64,000 bases of DNA from [Clostridium] citroniae WAL-17108 (GCF_000233455.1 NZ_JH376425.1:212506-276505); one strand, 5' to 3'; counted from the stretch's first letter, positions 8,797-18,344 are shown. The notes: a model not told the origin generated them from the letters alone. Numbers and translations are program-made.

Positions 8797-9681
8797 ATGA
8801 AAATAGGATTTATCGGCTTGGGGATCATGGGAAAACCCATGGTTAGGAATCTGCTGAAGGCAGGACATGAATTGATCGTATATGATGTGGTTAGATCCAA
8901 TGTGGATGAAGTGGTAAAAGGTGGTGCAAAGGCGGCTTCCTCCTCCAAGGATGCAGCTGCTCAGTGCAGCCTTATTATCACAATGCTGCCCAACTCCCCC
9001 CATGTTAAGAGTGTGGTCCTGGGAACGGACGGAGTTTTGGAAGGGGCTGCCCCGGGTACTATTCTGGTTGATATGAGTTCCATCGCGCCCCTGGCATCTC
9101 AGGAGATATGCCGGGAATGCGAAAAAAAGGGTGTAAAAATGATAGATGCGCCCGTGTCGGGAGGTGAGCCTAAAGCTATAGACGGCACCCTTTCCATTAT
9201 GGCAGGCGGTGAAAAGGAGGTATTTGAACAGGTCTATGATGTGCTCATGACCATGGGGGCAAGCGCGGTCCACTGCGGGGATATCGGCGCCGGAAATACC
9301 GCTAAGCTGGCAAACCAGGTAATTGTAGCCCTTAATATTGCAGCGGTATCGGAAGCCTTCATGCTAAGCACCAGAGCTGGTGTGGATCCCCTTAAAGTTT
9401 TTGATGCCATCAAAGGCGGTCTGGCCGGTTCCACGGTTATGAATGCCAAGGTTCCTATGATCACAGGGGGAAATTTTACTCCCGGGTTTAAGATCGACCT
9501 TCACATCAAGGATTTGGGGAATGCGTTGGAGACTGGCCACGGAGTCGGCGCCCCGCTCCCCCTCACCGCTCAGGTGATGGAGATAATGCAGAACCTGCAC
9601 GCGGACGGACTGGGGGAAAATGACCACAGTGCCATAGCAAGGTATTATGAAAAATTGACGGGGACAGAAATACGGAAATAG
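8797..9681 (+). CDS. 2-hydroxy-3-oxopropionate reductase / beta-hydroxyacid dehydrogenase (GarR type)
   Basis: NAD(P)-dependent beta-hydroxyacid dehydrogenase of 294 residues. Family marks are the nucleotide loop GFIGLGIMGKPM at the N-terminus, the substrate motif DAPVSGGEPKAIDGTLSIMAGG and the catalytic lysine in GNTAKLANQ. Tartronate semialdehyde reductase is the closest activity by these motifs, but 3-hydroxyisobutyrate and gamma-hydroxybutyrate dehydrogenases are similar. The ATG at 8797 lies nine bases after AAAGGAG; a GTG immediately upstream is a possible alternative. It closes the arabinoside locus and probably serves sugar-acid side metabolism. Confidence 0.85.
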   Translation: MKIGFIGLGIMGKPMVRNLLKAGHELIVYDVVRSNVDEVVKGGAKAASSSKDAAAQCSLIITMLPNSPHVKSVVLGTDGVLEGAAPGTILVDMSSIAPLASQEICRECEKKGVKMIDAPVSGGEPKAIDGTLSIMAGGEKEVFEQVYDVLMTMGASAVHCGDIGAGNTAKLANQVIVALNIAAVSEAFMLSTRAGVDPLKVFDAIKGGLAGSTVMNAKVPMITGGNFTPGFKIDLHIKDLGNALETGHGVGAPLPLTAQVMEIMQNLHADGLGENDHSAIARYYEKLTGTEIRK

Positions 9682-9772
9682 GAGTGCCTTCAGTGGTGGG
9701 GCAGTGTGTGAAGAAGTGTCCGCTGGCGGTGCGGATGAAACTGGAGAGGACTCAAAATTTTGTATGGAAATG

Positions 9773-9803
9773 AAAAACAGTGCCGGGCTTTAACCCGGCA
9801 CTG
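9773..9803 (-). terminator. Terminator of the cell-wall-binding protein gene
   Basis: CAGTGCCGGG (9778-9787) pairs with CCCGGCACTG (9794-9803). On the minus strand it is followed by TTTTT (9777-9773), so it mainly serves the minus-strand gene above it. It may also stop plus-strand readthrough from the reductase gene. Confidence 0.75.
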
Positions 9804-9850
9804 CTTTGTCTGCACACTGAAATAGCTCCGGATATCAATGCTCCGGATAT

Positions 9851-10894
9851 CTATGCTCCGGGCACCCATTCACCGGATTCATTGACCCAGTAGTTATCAG
9901 GTGTCCTGGCATTGGTAACCATGGCTCCGGTGGCCGGATCCAGATAATAACTCTTTCCGCTCACCTCAACCCAGCCGGTTGCCATATAACCGTCCACATT
10001 AAAATAGTACCACTTTCCATCGATCTCCTTCCAGGCGGATGTGGGGTAACTGCCGTCCCCATTGCGCCACCACCAGCGGGTGCCGTCCTCTGAGGTCTGC
10101 CAGCTGCCGTTGTCAGCCGCTGGAACAGCAGCAGGTGCATTGCCCAGGGCCAGAACATCCCCATCGCTTACGGTCCAGGAACCGGATGTGGTCCAGCTGC
10201 TTTTGGCGCTGTTGCTGGACTTCACGGAACGAACCTTGAACTTGTAAGTTCCGGGTGCAGTGATCTGTTTGGAAAAGTCATAAAATGTGTCATAGGTATC
10301 TTTGATCTCGCCGATCTCTGAACCGTCTTTTATGAGTTGAACCTGGTAGTACTTGGAACTGGAAACAATGTTCCACAGGCCGGCGCCCATGTGCTCGCCG
10401 TCCCACTGGAGGTTGGCGGGCGCGGTTGCAGCGCTGGTGTCCGCATCCTTGTCAAATATCAGCTGGATGGTCAGGATAAGGGTTGCATTGCTGTCTTTAC
10501 GCTTTGCATCCACGAATTTTATCTTGTCAAAACGGTATTTGCTGGAGGAGCCAAGGGTCAGTTTGAAAGCGCTGGAAGAGCTGCTTGAAAAATAGTACTC
10601 CTCCTCGTCCTCCACGCCCAGGGTGATGGTTACTTCCGGGGGTTTGGATTTGGTCCAGCTATCCCCGTCATCATTGGTGACTTCCCAGGAATCCACGTAA
10701 TAAAGACTGGTGTTGTCGCCGGTAGGTGTTACCTCCACATCCCCTCCGTCACGTCCGGTACGGATATCTGAATCAATGGTAAGATTGATCTTGCCCACTT
10801 TCTGTTTGCTTGCTGCCATGACTGCCGGTGCCATTGCAGTGGACAGCAGGGAAATGATTAAAAGTGCAGCGCCTGCTTTTTTCCATATGATCAT
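9851..10894 (-). CDS. Secreted protein with C-terminal cell-wall-binding repeats
   Basis: A 347-residue exported protein. Residues 1-28 form a signal peptide (KKAGAALLIISLLSTAMAPAVMAAS). The next ~130 residues have no recognised family. Around 165-250 there is a fibronectin-III-like stretch (APANLQWDGE... YKFKVRSVKSSN). The last ~80 residues hold glucan/choline-binding type repeats (GWVEVSGKSYYLDPATGAMVTN, WKEIDGKWYYFNVDGYMATG), which attach proteins non-covalently to the cell wall. It follows the histidine kinase gene on the same strand by 87 bases and may belong to the same transcription unit. The function is unknown beyond surface location. Confidence 0.82.
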   Translation of the reverse strand: MIIWKKAGAALLIISLLSTAMAPAVMAASKQKVGKINLTIDSDIRTGRDGGDVEVTPTGDNTSLYYVDSWEVTNDDGDSWTKSKPPEVTITLGVEDEEEYYFSSSSSSAFKLTLGSSSKYRFDKIKFVDAKRKDSNATLILTIQLIFDKDADTSAATAPANLQWDGEHMGAGLWNIVSSSKYYQVQLIKDGSEIGEIKDTYDTFYDFSKQITAPGTYKFKVRSVKSSNSAKSSWTTSGSWTVSDGDVLALGNAPAAVPAADNGSWQTSEDGTRWWWRNGDGSYPTSAWKEIDGKWYYFNVDGYMATGWVEVSGKSYYLDPATGAMVTNARTPDNYWVNESGEWVPGA

Positions 10895-10981
10895 ATCGGC
10901 ATGTCCTTCCTTTCTTGGTTTTTACAAGGTTTATCTACTTATAACTATATCACATTATTCCAGGAAATGTCTTACAAATTA

Positions 10982-12388
10982 TTAAAGGTTGGTGGAGCGG
11001 GGGAGGGAGAAGATAAATTCCGTGCCTACCCCTTCCGTGCTTACCACATCGATGTTTTCCCCGTGAGACTGGATGATCTCCTTCACGATGGAAAGCCCCA
11101 GCCCGGTGCCTTTTTTATCCTTGCCCCTTGACAGGTCCGTCTTATAAAATCGCTCCCAGATCTTTTTTTGGCTATCCTTTGGGATGCCGATCCCCGTATC
11201 CTTCACTGATACGAATATTTTCTCATACCGGCCTGATGCCTGTATATAGATGGTGGAGTTGTGATGGCTGAATTTGATCGCATTGTCAATGAGATTGTAG
11301 AGGACCTGCTGTATTTTCCCAAGGTCCGCAAACACCATCTGGATGCTGTCGGAGAATGTGAGTTCAAAGCTTATATTCTTGGCATCGCAGGTGCCCTCAA
11401 ATGAGGCCGCCGTATCCTTGATGACCCGGTTGATGTCAAAGTTTGTGCGGGACAGGTAACCTTTGGCATCCAGTGAATTCAGGGTCAGCATGCTTTCAGT
11501 CAGCTTGTGCAGGCGGTCTGTCTCTGAGATAACACGGGAAATATACTTCTCGTACATCTCGCTGGAAATGGTGCCGTCCAGGATGGCTTCCAGGTATCCT
11601 TTGATGGAAGTCAGCGGTGAGCGGTAATCATGGGAAACATTGGCAATGAAGTTTTTCTGGTACTCCTCCATCTTATTCAGCTCATCGGACATGTAGTTCA
11701 GCGTGTTGGCCAGATAGCCCACCTCATCATGGGTTTTTACTTCAATCCTGTAATCCAGATTGCCTGCGGCATATTCGTTGGCGCCATAGGTGATCTTGCG
11801 CAGGGGCAGGTATACGGTCTGGGTAAATACCAAAAGGATGATCAAGGACAAAGCAAACACAATGGCGGATGTGATGTAGAGGATGTTCAGGATATCATTT
11901 TGGGACTGGGTGATCTGACTCAGAGGGAGATGGATCAGAACGTAGCCGTAGGTGTTGTAATTCCCTGTGATGGGAGCGGATACGCTGAGTACGTCCTCTT
12001 TAAATAACCCATAATAGTTGCCCATGGAATAGGATCGGTTGCCCACTGCAGTGGGGTCAAAATTGGTGATGGTGGTCTGGACCCGGGAACTGCCCTGGCT
12101 GTCCATGACAACAGTCCCCTGCCGGTTGACAACCCATATTTCGGCCCGCAGGTACTTGGAAAGAGCCCGGATCTGGGAGGTGACCTCCTCGGAGTCCAGA
12201 CGCTTGCCCTGGTACATGGTGCTGCAGGAGGATGCAATGATATTGGCTTCGTCATACATGGCATCCGCCTGGTATCTCACCAGATAGTCGCGTGTCATTT
12301 TCGATGAAAATGTGGCGATTGTGATGAACCCTAAAAGCCCGAATATCAGGTATCCCAGTATGAACTTGGAATATAAGGAACGGGTCAT
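10982..12388 (-). CDS. Sensor histidine kinase
   Basis: A 468-residue membrane kinase. A first membrane segment lies near residues 7-28, an extracytoplasmic sensor domain follows to about 170, then a second membrane segment (ILYITSAIVFALSLIILLVFTQTVYLPL), a HAMP linker, the phosphoacceptor box NVSHDYRSPLTSIKGYL, and the ATPase domain with N box (NLIDNAIKFS), G1 (DTGIGIP) and G2 (GTGLGLSI). It lies four bases after the response-regulator gene, so the two form a pair. The architecture matches CssS/PhoR-type envelope sensors; the signal is not predictable. Confidence 0.93.
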   Translation of the reverse strand: MTRSLYSKFILGYLIFGLLGFITIATFSSKMTRDYLVRYQADAMYDEANIIASSCSTMYQGKRLDSEEVTSQIRALSKYLRAEIWVVNRQGTVVMDSQGSSRVQTTITNFDPTAVGNRSYSMGNYYGLFKEDVLSVSAPITGNYNTYGYVLIHLPLSQITQSQNDILNILYITSAIVFALSLIILLVFTQTVYLPLRKITYGANEYAAGNLDYRIEVKTHDEVGYLANTLNYMSDELNKMEEYQKNFIANVSHDYRSPLTSIKGYLEAILDGTISSEMYEKYISRVISETDRLHKLTESMLTLNSLDAKGYLSRTNFDINRVIKDTAASFEGTCDAKNISFELTFSDSIQMVFADLGKIQQVLYNLIDNAIKFSHHNSTIYIQASGRYEKIFVSVKDTGIGIPKDSQKKIWERFYKTDLSRGKDKKGTGLGLSIVKEIIQSHGENIDVVSTEGVGTEFIFSLPRSTNL

Positions 12389-12392
12389 CGTG

Positions 12393-13103
12393 TTACCTCT
12401 TTACTTCAAATTTGTAGCCGATTCCCCACACAGTGGTGATGGCCCAGTTGGTATGATCTTTTATTTTTTCCCGGAGACGTTTGATATGTACGTCCACGGT
12501 GCGGGTGTCGCCTATATACTCATAGCCCCAGATGTGGTCCAGAAGCTGTTCCCTGGTGAATACCTGGTTGGGTGAGGATGCCAGGAAATATAAAAGCTCC
12601 AGCTCCTTTGGCGGCATTTCCACGGAGTGGCCCATGTAGATCACGGAGTAGTTGGTCAGGTTCACAATCAGATCCGGATACTCCACATACTCCCCCTGCT
12701 GCTGGGTGGAGGAGGGCATGGGAGCGGGAGCCGCCTGGTAGCGGCGCAGCACGGCCTTTACCCTGGCCACCAGTTCCTTGGAGTCAAATGGTTTTATCAT
12801 ATAATCGTCAGCCCCCAGCTCCAGGCCCAGGACTTTGTCAAAAATCTCTCCCTTGGCCGACAGCATGATGACCGGTACCTGAGAGGCGGACCGCAGCTCC
12901 CGGCACACCTGATATCCGTCCATGCCCGGAAGCATCAGGTCCAGAAGGACCAGGTTGGGCTTAAATTCAGGGAACACCCTGAGCGCTTCCTCACCATCTC
13001 CCACGATCATTGTCTCATAACACTCTTTCATCAGGTAGAGGGAGATTAATTCCGCAATATTTGCATCATCATCCACAATCAGAATTCTCTGCTTCTCTGC
13101 CAT
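12393..13103 (-). CDS. OmpR/PhoB-family response regulator
   Basis: A 236-residue regulator with an N-terminal receiver domain (acidic pocket DDD, phosphoacceptor Asp in LVLLDLMLPG, conserved Lys in MIKPFD) and a C-terminal winged helix (EMPPKELELLYFLASSPNQVFTREQLLDHIWGYEYIGDTRTVDVHIKRLREKI). It is followed directly by its kinase gene and preceded by mutS2 on the same strand. The linker is proline- and glutamine-rich. DNA targets cannot be read from this window. Confidence 0.94.
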   Translation of the reverse strand: MAEKQRILIVDDDANIAELISLYLMKECYETMIVGDGEEALRVFPEFKPNLVLLDLMLPGMDGYQVCRELRSASQVPVIMLSAKGEIFDKVLGLELGADDYMIKPFDSKELVARVKAVLRRYQAAPAPMPSSTQQQGEYVEYPDLIVNLTNYSVIYMGHSVEMPPKELELLYFLASSPNQVFTREQLLDHIWGYEYIGDTRTVDVHIKRLREKIKDHTNWAITTVWGIGYKFEVKR

Positions 13104-13146
13104 GTTCTATTCCTCCTCTTTGGGTCAGTTTTAGTTGGGTGATCAT

Positions 13147-15594
13147 TTACTTGAAGGTCACAATAGTTACGCCGGAGTCCCCTTCTCCGAACTGGCCAAG
13201 GCGGAATTCCTTTACGTATTTTAACTGGCGAAGACGCTTGTGCACCGCGTTCTTTAGGGCGCCTGTACCGCGCCCATGGACTACGCGCACGCTCTGCAAA
13301 TGGGCCAGGTAGGCATCGTCCAGGTATTTTTCCATGACAGGAAGGGCTTCATCAGTGGTCATGCCTATGAGGTTCACTTCCGTGGAAATGGATGCGGACT
13401 TGGACATCTTGATCTGGCTGGAGCCGCTTCCCTTGCCCTTGGCCGGGGACTTCCCGCCATAGCTGTAGGAGGAGCCGTCACCCAGGGTAGCGCTTATGTC
13501 CTTTTCATTGAGGAGTTCCAGGTCCTTAATGTTTACCAGGGAGCGGAGTATGCCCATCTGCACATAAAGGTCGCCCTTGGCATTGGGCAGGGTGCTTACC
13601 GTGCCCTTTAAGTTCATGGACAGGACCTTGACACCATCGCCGATTTTCAGTTTCTTGGGAGAAATTGGCTGGCTGGGGCCTTTGGCCTTAACCGCCAGTT
13701 TCTCATCTGTTTTTTTCATCTGGTCCCTCAACTTGGCGCGCTGTTCCTCCAGCTCCTTGTTCACACCGCTGCTGGCAGCCAGTTTGTTGATCTGTTTGAT
13801 GGTCTGGTCCGCTGTCTCCTTGGCTTCACGCAGAATGCGCTGGGCCTCCTCGGTGGCATTCCGGATCACCTTATCCTTGCGTTCGTCCAGGCGCTCCTCC
13901 TTCTGGGTGAGCCTGGATTTGAGCTTGGCGATCTCTTCCTTGTAGGTATTGATCTCCGCCTGCTCCTTCTCTATGGTAAGGCGGCTGGACTCCAGGCTGG
14001 ACAGCAGGTCCTCAAAGGACTCATCCTTGGCTTCCAGATGGTTCTTGGCGTCCTCAATGATATAGTCCGGAAGTCCCAGCTTCTTGGAAATGGCAAATGC
14101 ATTGCTTTTGCCGGGAATGCCGATCAGCAGTCTGTAGGTGGGCTGCAGTGTCTCCACGTTAAACTCACAGCAGGCATTCTCCACACCCTGTGTTCCAAGG
14201 GCAAACACCTTCAGCTCACTGTAATGGGTGGTGGCCATGGTGCGGCACTTCATGTTGTGCAGGAAGGAAAGGATGGCAATGGCCAGGGCAGCACCCTCTG
14301 TGGGGTCTGTTCCTGCGCCAAGTTCATCAAAAAGACACAGGGAGCGTGCATCAGCTTCGCTTAAAATGCGGACAATATTAGTCATATGGGCGGAGAAGGT
14401 GCTGAGACTTTGTTCAATACTCTGTTCATCGCCGATATCTGCAAACACCTCGTCAAACACTGCCAGCTCGGATCCTTCCCAGGCCGGGATGTGCAGCCCT
14501 GACTGGCCCATGAGGGTAAAGAGCCCCACGGTCTTTAAGGACACGGTCTTGCCGCCGGTATTGGGGCCTGTGACGATAAGCAGGTCAAAATCCTTTCCCA
14601 GCCATACATTGATGGGAACCACGGACTGGGGATTTAGCAGCGGATGGCGCCCGTCCTTGATATGGATAAAACCACGGTTGTTAAATACAGGGGCACTGCA
14701 CTTGTAGCGGCGCGCCAGGCTTGCTTTTGCGAAGATAAAGTCCAGTTGTGACAACAGCTCCTGGTTCATCTTAAGCTCCTCAATAAAGGGCGCGGCCTGA
14801 TTGCTGAGAGAAGCCAGGACAGCTTCGATCTCCTTCTGTTCCTGGATCTCCAGTTCGCGCACTTCATTGTTCAGCTTGATAATGGCCATGGGCTCTATGA
14901 ACAGAGTGGAGCCGGTCGCAGACTGGTCGTGGACCATGCCGGACACCTGGTTCTTGTATTCGGATTTGACGGGAAGGCAGTAGCGCCCGTCCCTCATGGT
15001 GATAACCGCGTCCTGAAGATAGGAACGGTTGGAATTGAGGATGGAATTCAGCTGTGTATGGATGCGGTCGGCGATCACCTTCATGGACCGGCGTACATGG
15101 GATAATCCGGGACTGGCATCATCCGCCACCTCGTCCTCGGAGAGGATACAGCGTTTGATCTCGTTGTTCAGGGGGGTGAGGGGTTCCAGGCCTGCAAACA
15201 GAGGTTCCAGGGAATCGGATGTGTCGATTCCGTCCTGCCGGCTGCCATCGTCCTCTGCCTCATGCCTGCCATAGGCCTTGGCCCTGGCCGCTGCGGTCAT
15301 GTTGGAGCTGATGGAGAGCAGCTCCGGTATGCTTAAGGAACTTCCGATCTCCAGACGTTTTAATGAGTCCCTGATGTCCCTGACGCCTGCAAAAGAAGTG
15401 GTGCCTTTTAATCGGACTCTTGTAACTGCATCAGTTGTCTGCGCCTGCCATGTGCGGATCTCTTCCAGATCCGATGAAGGGGCAAGGCCGCGGCAGAGTT
15501 CTTTTCCCAGAGGGGACGCCGCATATTCTGTCAACTGGTTGATTATCTTATCGTATTCTAACGTTTTTAATGCTTTCAAATTCATATGATCCAC
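13147..15594 (-). CDS. mutS2: Endonuclease MutS2
   Basis: An 815-residue MutS-family ATPase. The Walker A motif is TGPNTGGKTVSLKT, Walker B is LFDELGAGTDPTEGAAL, and the C-terminus is an Smr nuclease domain (STEVNLIGMTTDEALPVMEKYLDDA... VRVVHGRGTGALKNAVHKRL). This order is specific to MutS2, which suppresses recombination or acts on collided ribosomes rather than in mismatch repair. A coiled-coil stretch with many K, E and Q lies between ATPase and Smr parts. It appears to head the minus-strand series followed by the two-component genes. Confidence 0.96.
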   Translation of the reverse strand: MDHMNLKALKTLEYDKIINQLTEYAASPLGKELCRGLAPSSDLEEIRTWQAQTTDAVTRVRLKGTTSFAGVRDIRDSLKRLEIGSSLSIPELLSISSNMTAAARAKAYGRHEAEDDGSRQDGIDTSDSLEPLFAGLEPLTPLNNEIKRCILSEDEVADDASPGLSHVRRSMKVIADRIHTQLNSILNSNRSYLQDAVITMRDGRYCLPVKSEYKNQVSGMVHDQSATGSTLFIEPMAIIKLNNEVRELEIQEQKEIEAVLASLSNQAAPFIEELKMNQELLSQLDFIFAKASLARRYKCSAPVFNNRGFIHIKDGRHPLLNPQSVVPINVWLGKDFDLLIVTGPNTGGKTVSLKTVGLFTLMGQSGLHIPAWEGSELAVFDEVFADIGDEQSIEQSLSTFSAHMTNIVRILSEADARSLCLFDELGAGTDPTEGAALAIAILSFLHNMKCRTMATTHYSELKVFALGTQGVENACCEFNVETLQPTYRLLIGIPGKSNAFAISKKLGLPDYIIEDAKNHLEAKDESFEDLLSSLESSRLTIEKEQAEINTYKEEIAKLKSRLTQKEERLDERKDKVIRNATEEAQRILREAKETADQTIKQINKLAASSGVNKELEEQRAKLRDQMKKTDEKLAVKAKGPSQPISPKKLKIGDGVKVLSMNLKGTVSTLPNAKGDLYVQMGILRSLVNIKDLELLNEKDISATLGDGSSYSYGGKSPAKGKGSGSSQIKMSKSASISTEVNLIGMTTDEALPVMEKYLDDAYLAHLQSVRVVHGRGTGALKNAVHKRLRQLKYVKEFRLGQFGEGDSGVTIVTFK

Positions 15595-15713
15595 CTATAA
15601 TTTATGTCAAGATGCTGGATTAAAAAGGGCCTTTTTCCAAAAGGCGACATTTAAATTATACCATAAAAAATGATATTTACTATCTTTTTTACGATCTTTT
15701 CATATATAAAATC

Positions 15714-15742
15714 TTGCATAATATCTGGAAGAAACGTATAAT
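15714..15742 (+). promoter_or_regulatory. Sigma-A-type promoter for the HtrA-like gene
   Basis: TTGCAT at 15714-15719, 17-base spacer, TATAAT at 15737-15742, 34 bases before the start codon at 15776. Confidence 0.65.
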
Positions 15743-15775
15743 AGAAAATGAGATTCTTCGTGAGGGAGGAGTACT

Positions 15776-17119
15776 ATGGCGGATAAACATGCAGACCAGC
15801 ATAGAAATACCAACCAGCAGGACCATGAGCCGGACAAGTCCCACCGCTTTATCAATGAAAAAATTGTCCGTCAGCCCCTGTCCAGGCGTCAGGTTGCCAG
15901 GAAGATCCTGCTGACTGTATTTTGTGCTGTGTTGTTCGGCGTATTGTCGGCTATCTGTTTTGTGGTGAGCCGTCCCGTGGCGGAGCGTCTGCTGGGCCAG
16001 GAAACACCTGAGGAGAGCAGTCAGATCACCATTCCCAAGGATGATCCGGAGACCACCCAGGCCACTACGGCAGAGGAATCCTCCGAAGCGGAACCGGCCC
16101 AGACAGAGCCTGTGGATGAGATGGTACGCTCCGAGATGGAGAAGTACCGGTATTCCATTGACGATTTGAATAAATTATACAGCAACCTTCGTGCCATTGC
16201 CGTTAATGCGGACGACAGTCTGGTGGTGGTGCATTCCATACAGCATGAAAAGGACTGGTTTGATAATCCTATTGAGACATCAGGACAGTTCTCCGGAATT
16301 ATCATTGCCAGGACCAGGGCTGAAATCCTTATATTGGCTCCCGGGCAGGCGGTGAAGGCAGCGGATTCCATTGAAGTTGCGTTCCCGGATAATACCATGA
16401 TGCCGGGCACGGTGAAGCAGAGCGACACCATCGCCGGTCTGGCTGTGATAAGTGTGGATGCGGCCCAGATGGACAGCGAGCAGTTTAAGAAGGTAGAGGC
16501 CATTGAACTAGGAAATTCCTACTCGGTAAAGCAGGGAGATCTGGTGGTGGCAGTGGGCGCTCCTGCGGGGATCGTGCATTCCAGTGATTACGGCAACATT
16601 TCCTATGTTGTGCGCAATGTGCAGACCGTGGATGGTACAAGCCGTTTTTTCTACACAGATGCCAATGGGGATGCGGATGCAGGAACATTTCTGGTCAATA
16701 CATCCGGTGAACTGATCGGATGGGTTACGGATCAATATGATGATGAGGACTCCGGCCGGATGACCACGGTGGTGGCTGTGTCTGATTATAAGGGGATCCT
16801 TTCCATGCTGATCAACGGGATTTCAGCTCCGTATTTCGGCATTAAGGGGCAGGAGGTAAATCAGGCCATGGAGGACAGCGGCATGCCTTACGGCATTTAT
16901 GTCACTGCATCCATTACAGACGGACCGGCGTATAATGCGGGCATACAGGCAGGCGACATCATTACCTGGATGAACGGTGAGCAGGTGGGTAATATGAAGG
17001 ATTTCCAGAACCAGGTGGAGAAGCTTCATGTGGGCGACAAGATCAAGGTAGCCGTACTGCGCAACGGGAAAGATGAATATAAAGAAATTGAATTTCCAGT
17101 AACCATCGGAGCCAGGTAG
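15776..17119 (+). CDS. Membrane-anchored HtrA/DegP-like protein with PDZ domain, catalytic triad apparently lost
   Basis: 447 residues: a charged cytoplasmic start, one membrane segment near 42-65, an acidic Thr/Glu-rich linker, a trypsin-fold region (about 140-330) and a PDZ domain (about 345-440, with GPAYNAGIQAGDIITWMNGEQV). The fold is recognisable, but the three catalytic positions of HtrA are not conserved: the segment aligning with TNxHVI reads ILAPGQAV, the segment with DLAVL reads AGLAVI, and the GNSGG position reads DADAGT with Ala302 where the serine should be. It is therefore best called a pseudoprotease, possibly a PDZ scaffold or peptide sensor at the membrane. The start follows GGGAGGAG. 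Confidence 0.85.
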   Translation: MADKHADQHRNTNQQDHEPDKSHRFINEKIVRQPLSRRQVARKILLTVFCAVLFGVLSAICFVVSRPVAERLLGQETPEESSQITIPKDDPETTQATTAEESSEAEPAQTEPVDEMVRSEMEKYRYSIDDLNKLYSNLRAIAVNADDSLVVVHSIQHEKDWFDNPIETSGQFSGIIIARTRAEILILAPGQAVKAADSIEVAFPDNTMMPGTVKQSDTIAGLAVISVDAAQMDSEQFKKVEAIELGNSYSVKQGDLVVAVGAPAGIVHSSDYGNISYVVRNVQTVDGTSRFFYTDANGDADAGTFLVNTSGELIGWVTDQYDDEDSGRMTTVVAVSDYKGILSMLINGISAPYFGIKGQEVNQAMEDSGMPYGIYVTASITDGPAYNAGIQAGDIITWMNGEQVGNMKDFQNQVEKLHVGDKIKVAVLRNGKDEYKEIEFPVTIGAR

Positions 17120-17217
17120 TTCAGACGCCTGGCTGCGTTATTGTATAGTCATTTAATATAGTCATTCAAACTTATGCAATGCAGTACTAAACATATCAGA
17201 AAGACGAGGAAGTAAAA

Positions 17218-18171
17218 ATGAAATACATTGACACCTTCAGGGAAGGCATGCACATTGCGGATGTGTACCTGTGCAAGAACAAGCAGATTGCACTGACAAA
17301 GAGCGGCAAGGAGTACGGCAATCTGGTGCTTCAGGATAAGACAGGGACCATTGATGCCAAGATCTGGGACCTGGGTTCGCCCGGCGTGGGAGAGTTTGAA
17401 ACCATGGATTATGTTCACGTGGAGGCGGACATTACCCTGTTCCAAAGCTCCAACCAGATGAATATACGCCGCATCCGCAAGGCCCAGGAAGGGGAGTACG
17501 TGGAAGCGGATTATCTGCCGGTTTCCAAGAAGAATATTCAGGAGATGTATGAGGAACTGCTGGGCTACATAAGATCCGTGAAGAACCAGCATCTTCAGAA
17601 GCTGTTAAGTATTTATTTTGTGGACAGCCCGGCCTTTGCAAAGGCATTCCAGTTCCACTCCGCTGCAAAAAGCGTCCATCATGGATTTGTGGGCGGACTT
17701 TTGGAGCATACCCTGAGCGTGACAAAGCTTTGTGATTATTATGCTTCCTACTATCCTCAGCTCAACCGGGATCTGCTGCTGACAGCAGCCATTTTCCATG
17801 ACATCGGTAAGACAAAGGAATTGTCCCGTTTCCCGGAGAATGATTATACGGATGACGGCCAGCTGCTGGGGCATATTATTATTGGTACCGAGATGGTGAG
17901 CAGGGGTATACGTGCCATTCCGGGATTCCCGGAGGTGCTGGCTCTGGAGCTTAAGCACTGTATCCTGGCACATCACGGAGAGCTGGAATACGGCTCACCT
18001 AAGAAACCGGCTCTGTTAGAGGCATTGGCCCTGAACTTTGCGGATAATACAGATGCCAAGATGGAGACCATGATCGAGGCGCTGAATGCAGGCAATGCTG
18101 GAAATGATAATAAAGGCTGGCTGGGATACAACAGGCTGCTGGAGACAAATATCAGGAAGACTTCGGAGTAA
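17218..18171 (+). CDS. YhaM-type 3'-5' exoribonuclease (OB-fold plus HD domain)
   Basis: 317 residues. The N-terminal ~100 residues form an OB nucleic-acid binding fold (VYLCKNKQIALTKSGKEYGNLVLQDKTGTIDAKIWD), the remainder is an HD phosphohydrolase domain with metal ligands in HHGFVGGLLEHTLSV and AAIFHDIGKTKEL and a later His pair in ILAHHGELEYGSP. This arrangement is that of YhaM/CBF1, which degrades single-stranded RNA and DNA from the 3' end. Length matches the family. It lies about 100 bases after the HtrA-like gene. Confidence 0.9.
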   Translation: MKYIDTFREGMHIADVYLCKNKQIALTKSGKEYGNLVLQDKTGTIDAKIWDLGSPGVGEFETMDYVHVEADITLFQSSNQMNIRRIRKAQEGEYVEADYLPVSKKNIQEMYEELLGYIRSVKNQHLQKLLSIYFVDSPAFAKAFQFHSAAKSVHHGFVGGLLEHTLSVTKLCDYYASYYPQLNRDLLLTAAIFHDIGKTKELSRFPENDYTDDGQLLGHIIIGTEMVSRGIRAIPGFPEVLALELKHCILAHHGELEYGSPKKPALLEALALNFADNTDAKMETMIEALNAGNAGNDNKGWLGYNRLLETNIRKTSE

Positions 18172-18220
18172 GAAAGATTTTTACAGCAGAAAAATTTCGA
18201 CAATAGAATGAATGGAAAAG

Positions 18221-18289
18221 GCTGAAAACACGGGGCGTGAGGAGTGGTGGAAGAAAAAATCAAACGCGCGTTGATGTTTTCAGCTTTTT
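18221..18289 (+). terminator. Long-loop stem with T run after the HD nuclease gene
   Basis: GCTGAAAACA at 18221-18230 pairs with TGTTTTCAGC at 18275-18284, followed by TTTTT. The 44-base loop is unusually long for a terminator. Confidence 0.5.
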
Positions 18290-18344
18290 AAATGAAAATT
18301 TGCCTGAAATCCATGGGCAAGAACGTTAAGGCAGGAGATGTATA

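Noticed and set aside
8127..8948. 273-residue minus-strand frame over the transketolase and reductase genes
   Set aside because: It spans an intergenic hairpin and two clear plus-strand genes, with high His and Cys content typical of antisense reading.
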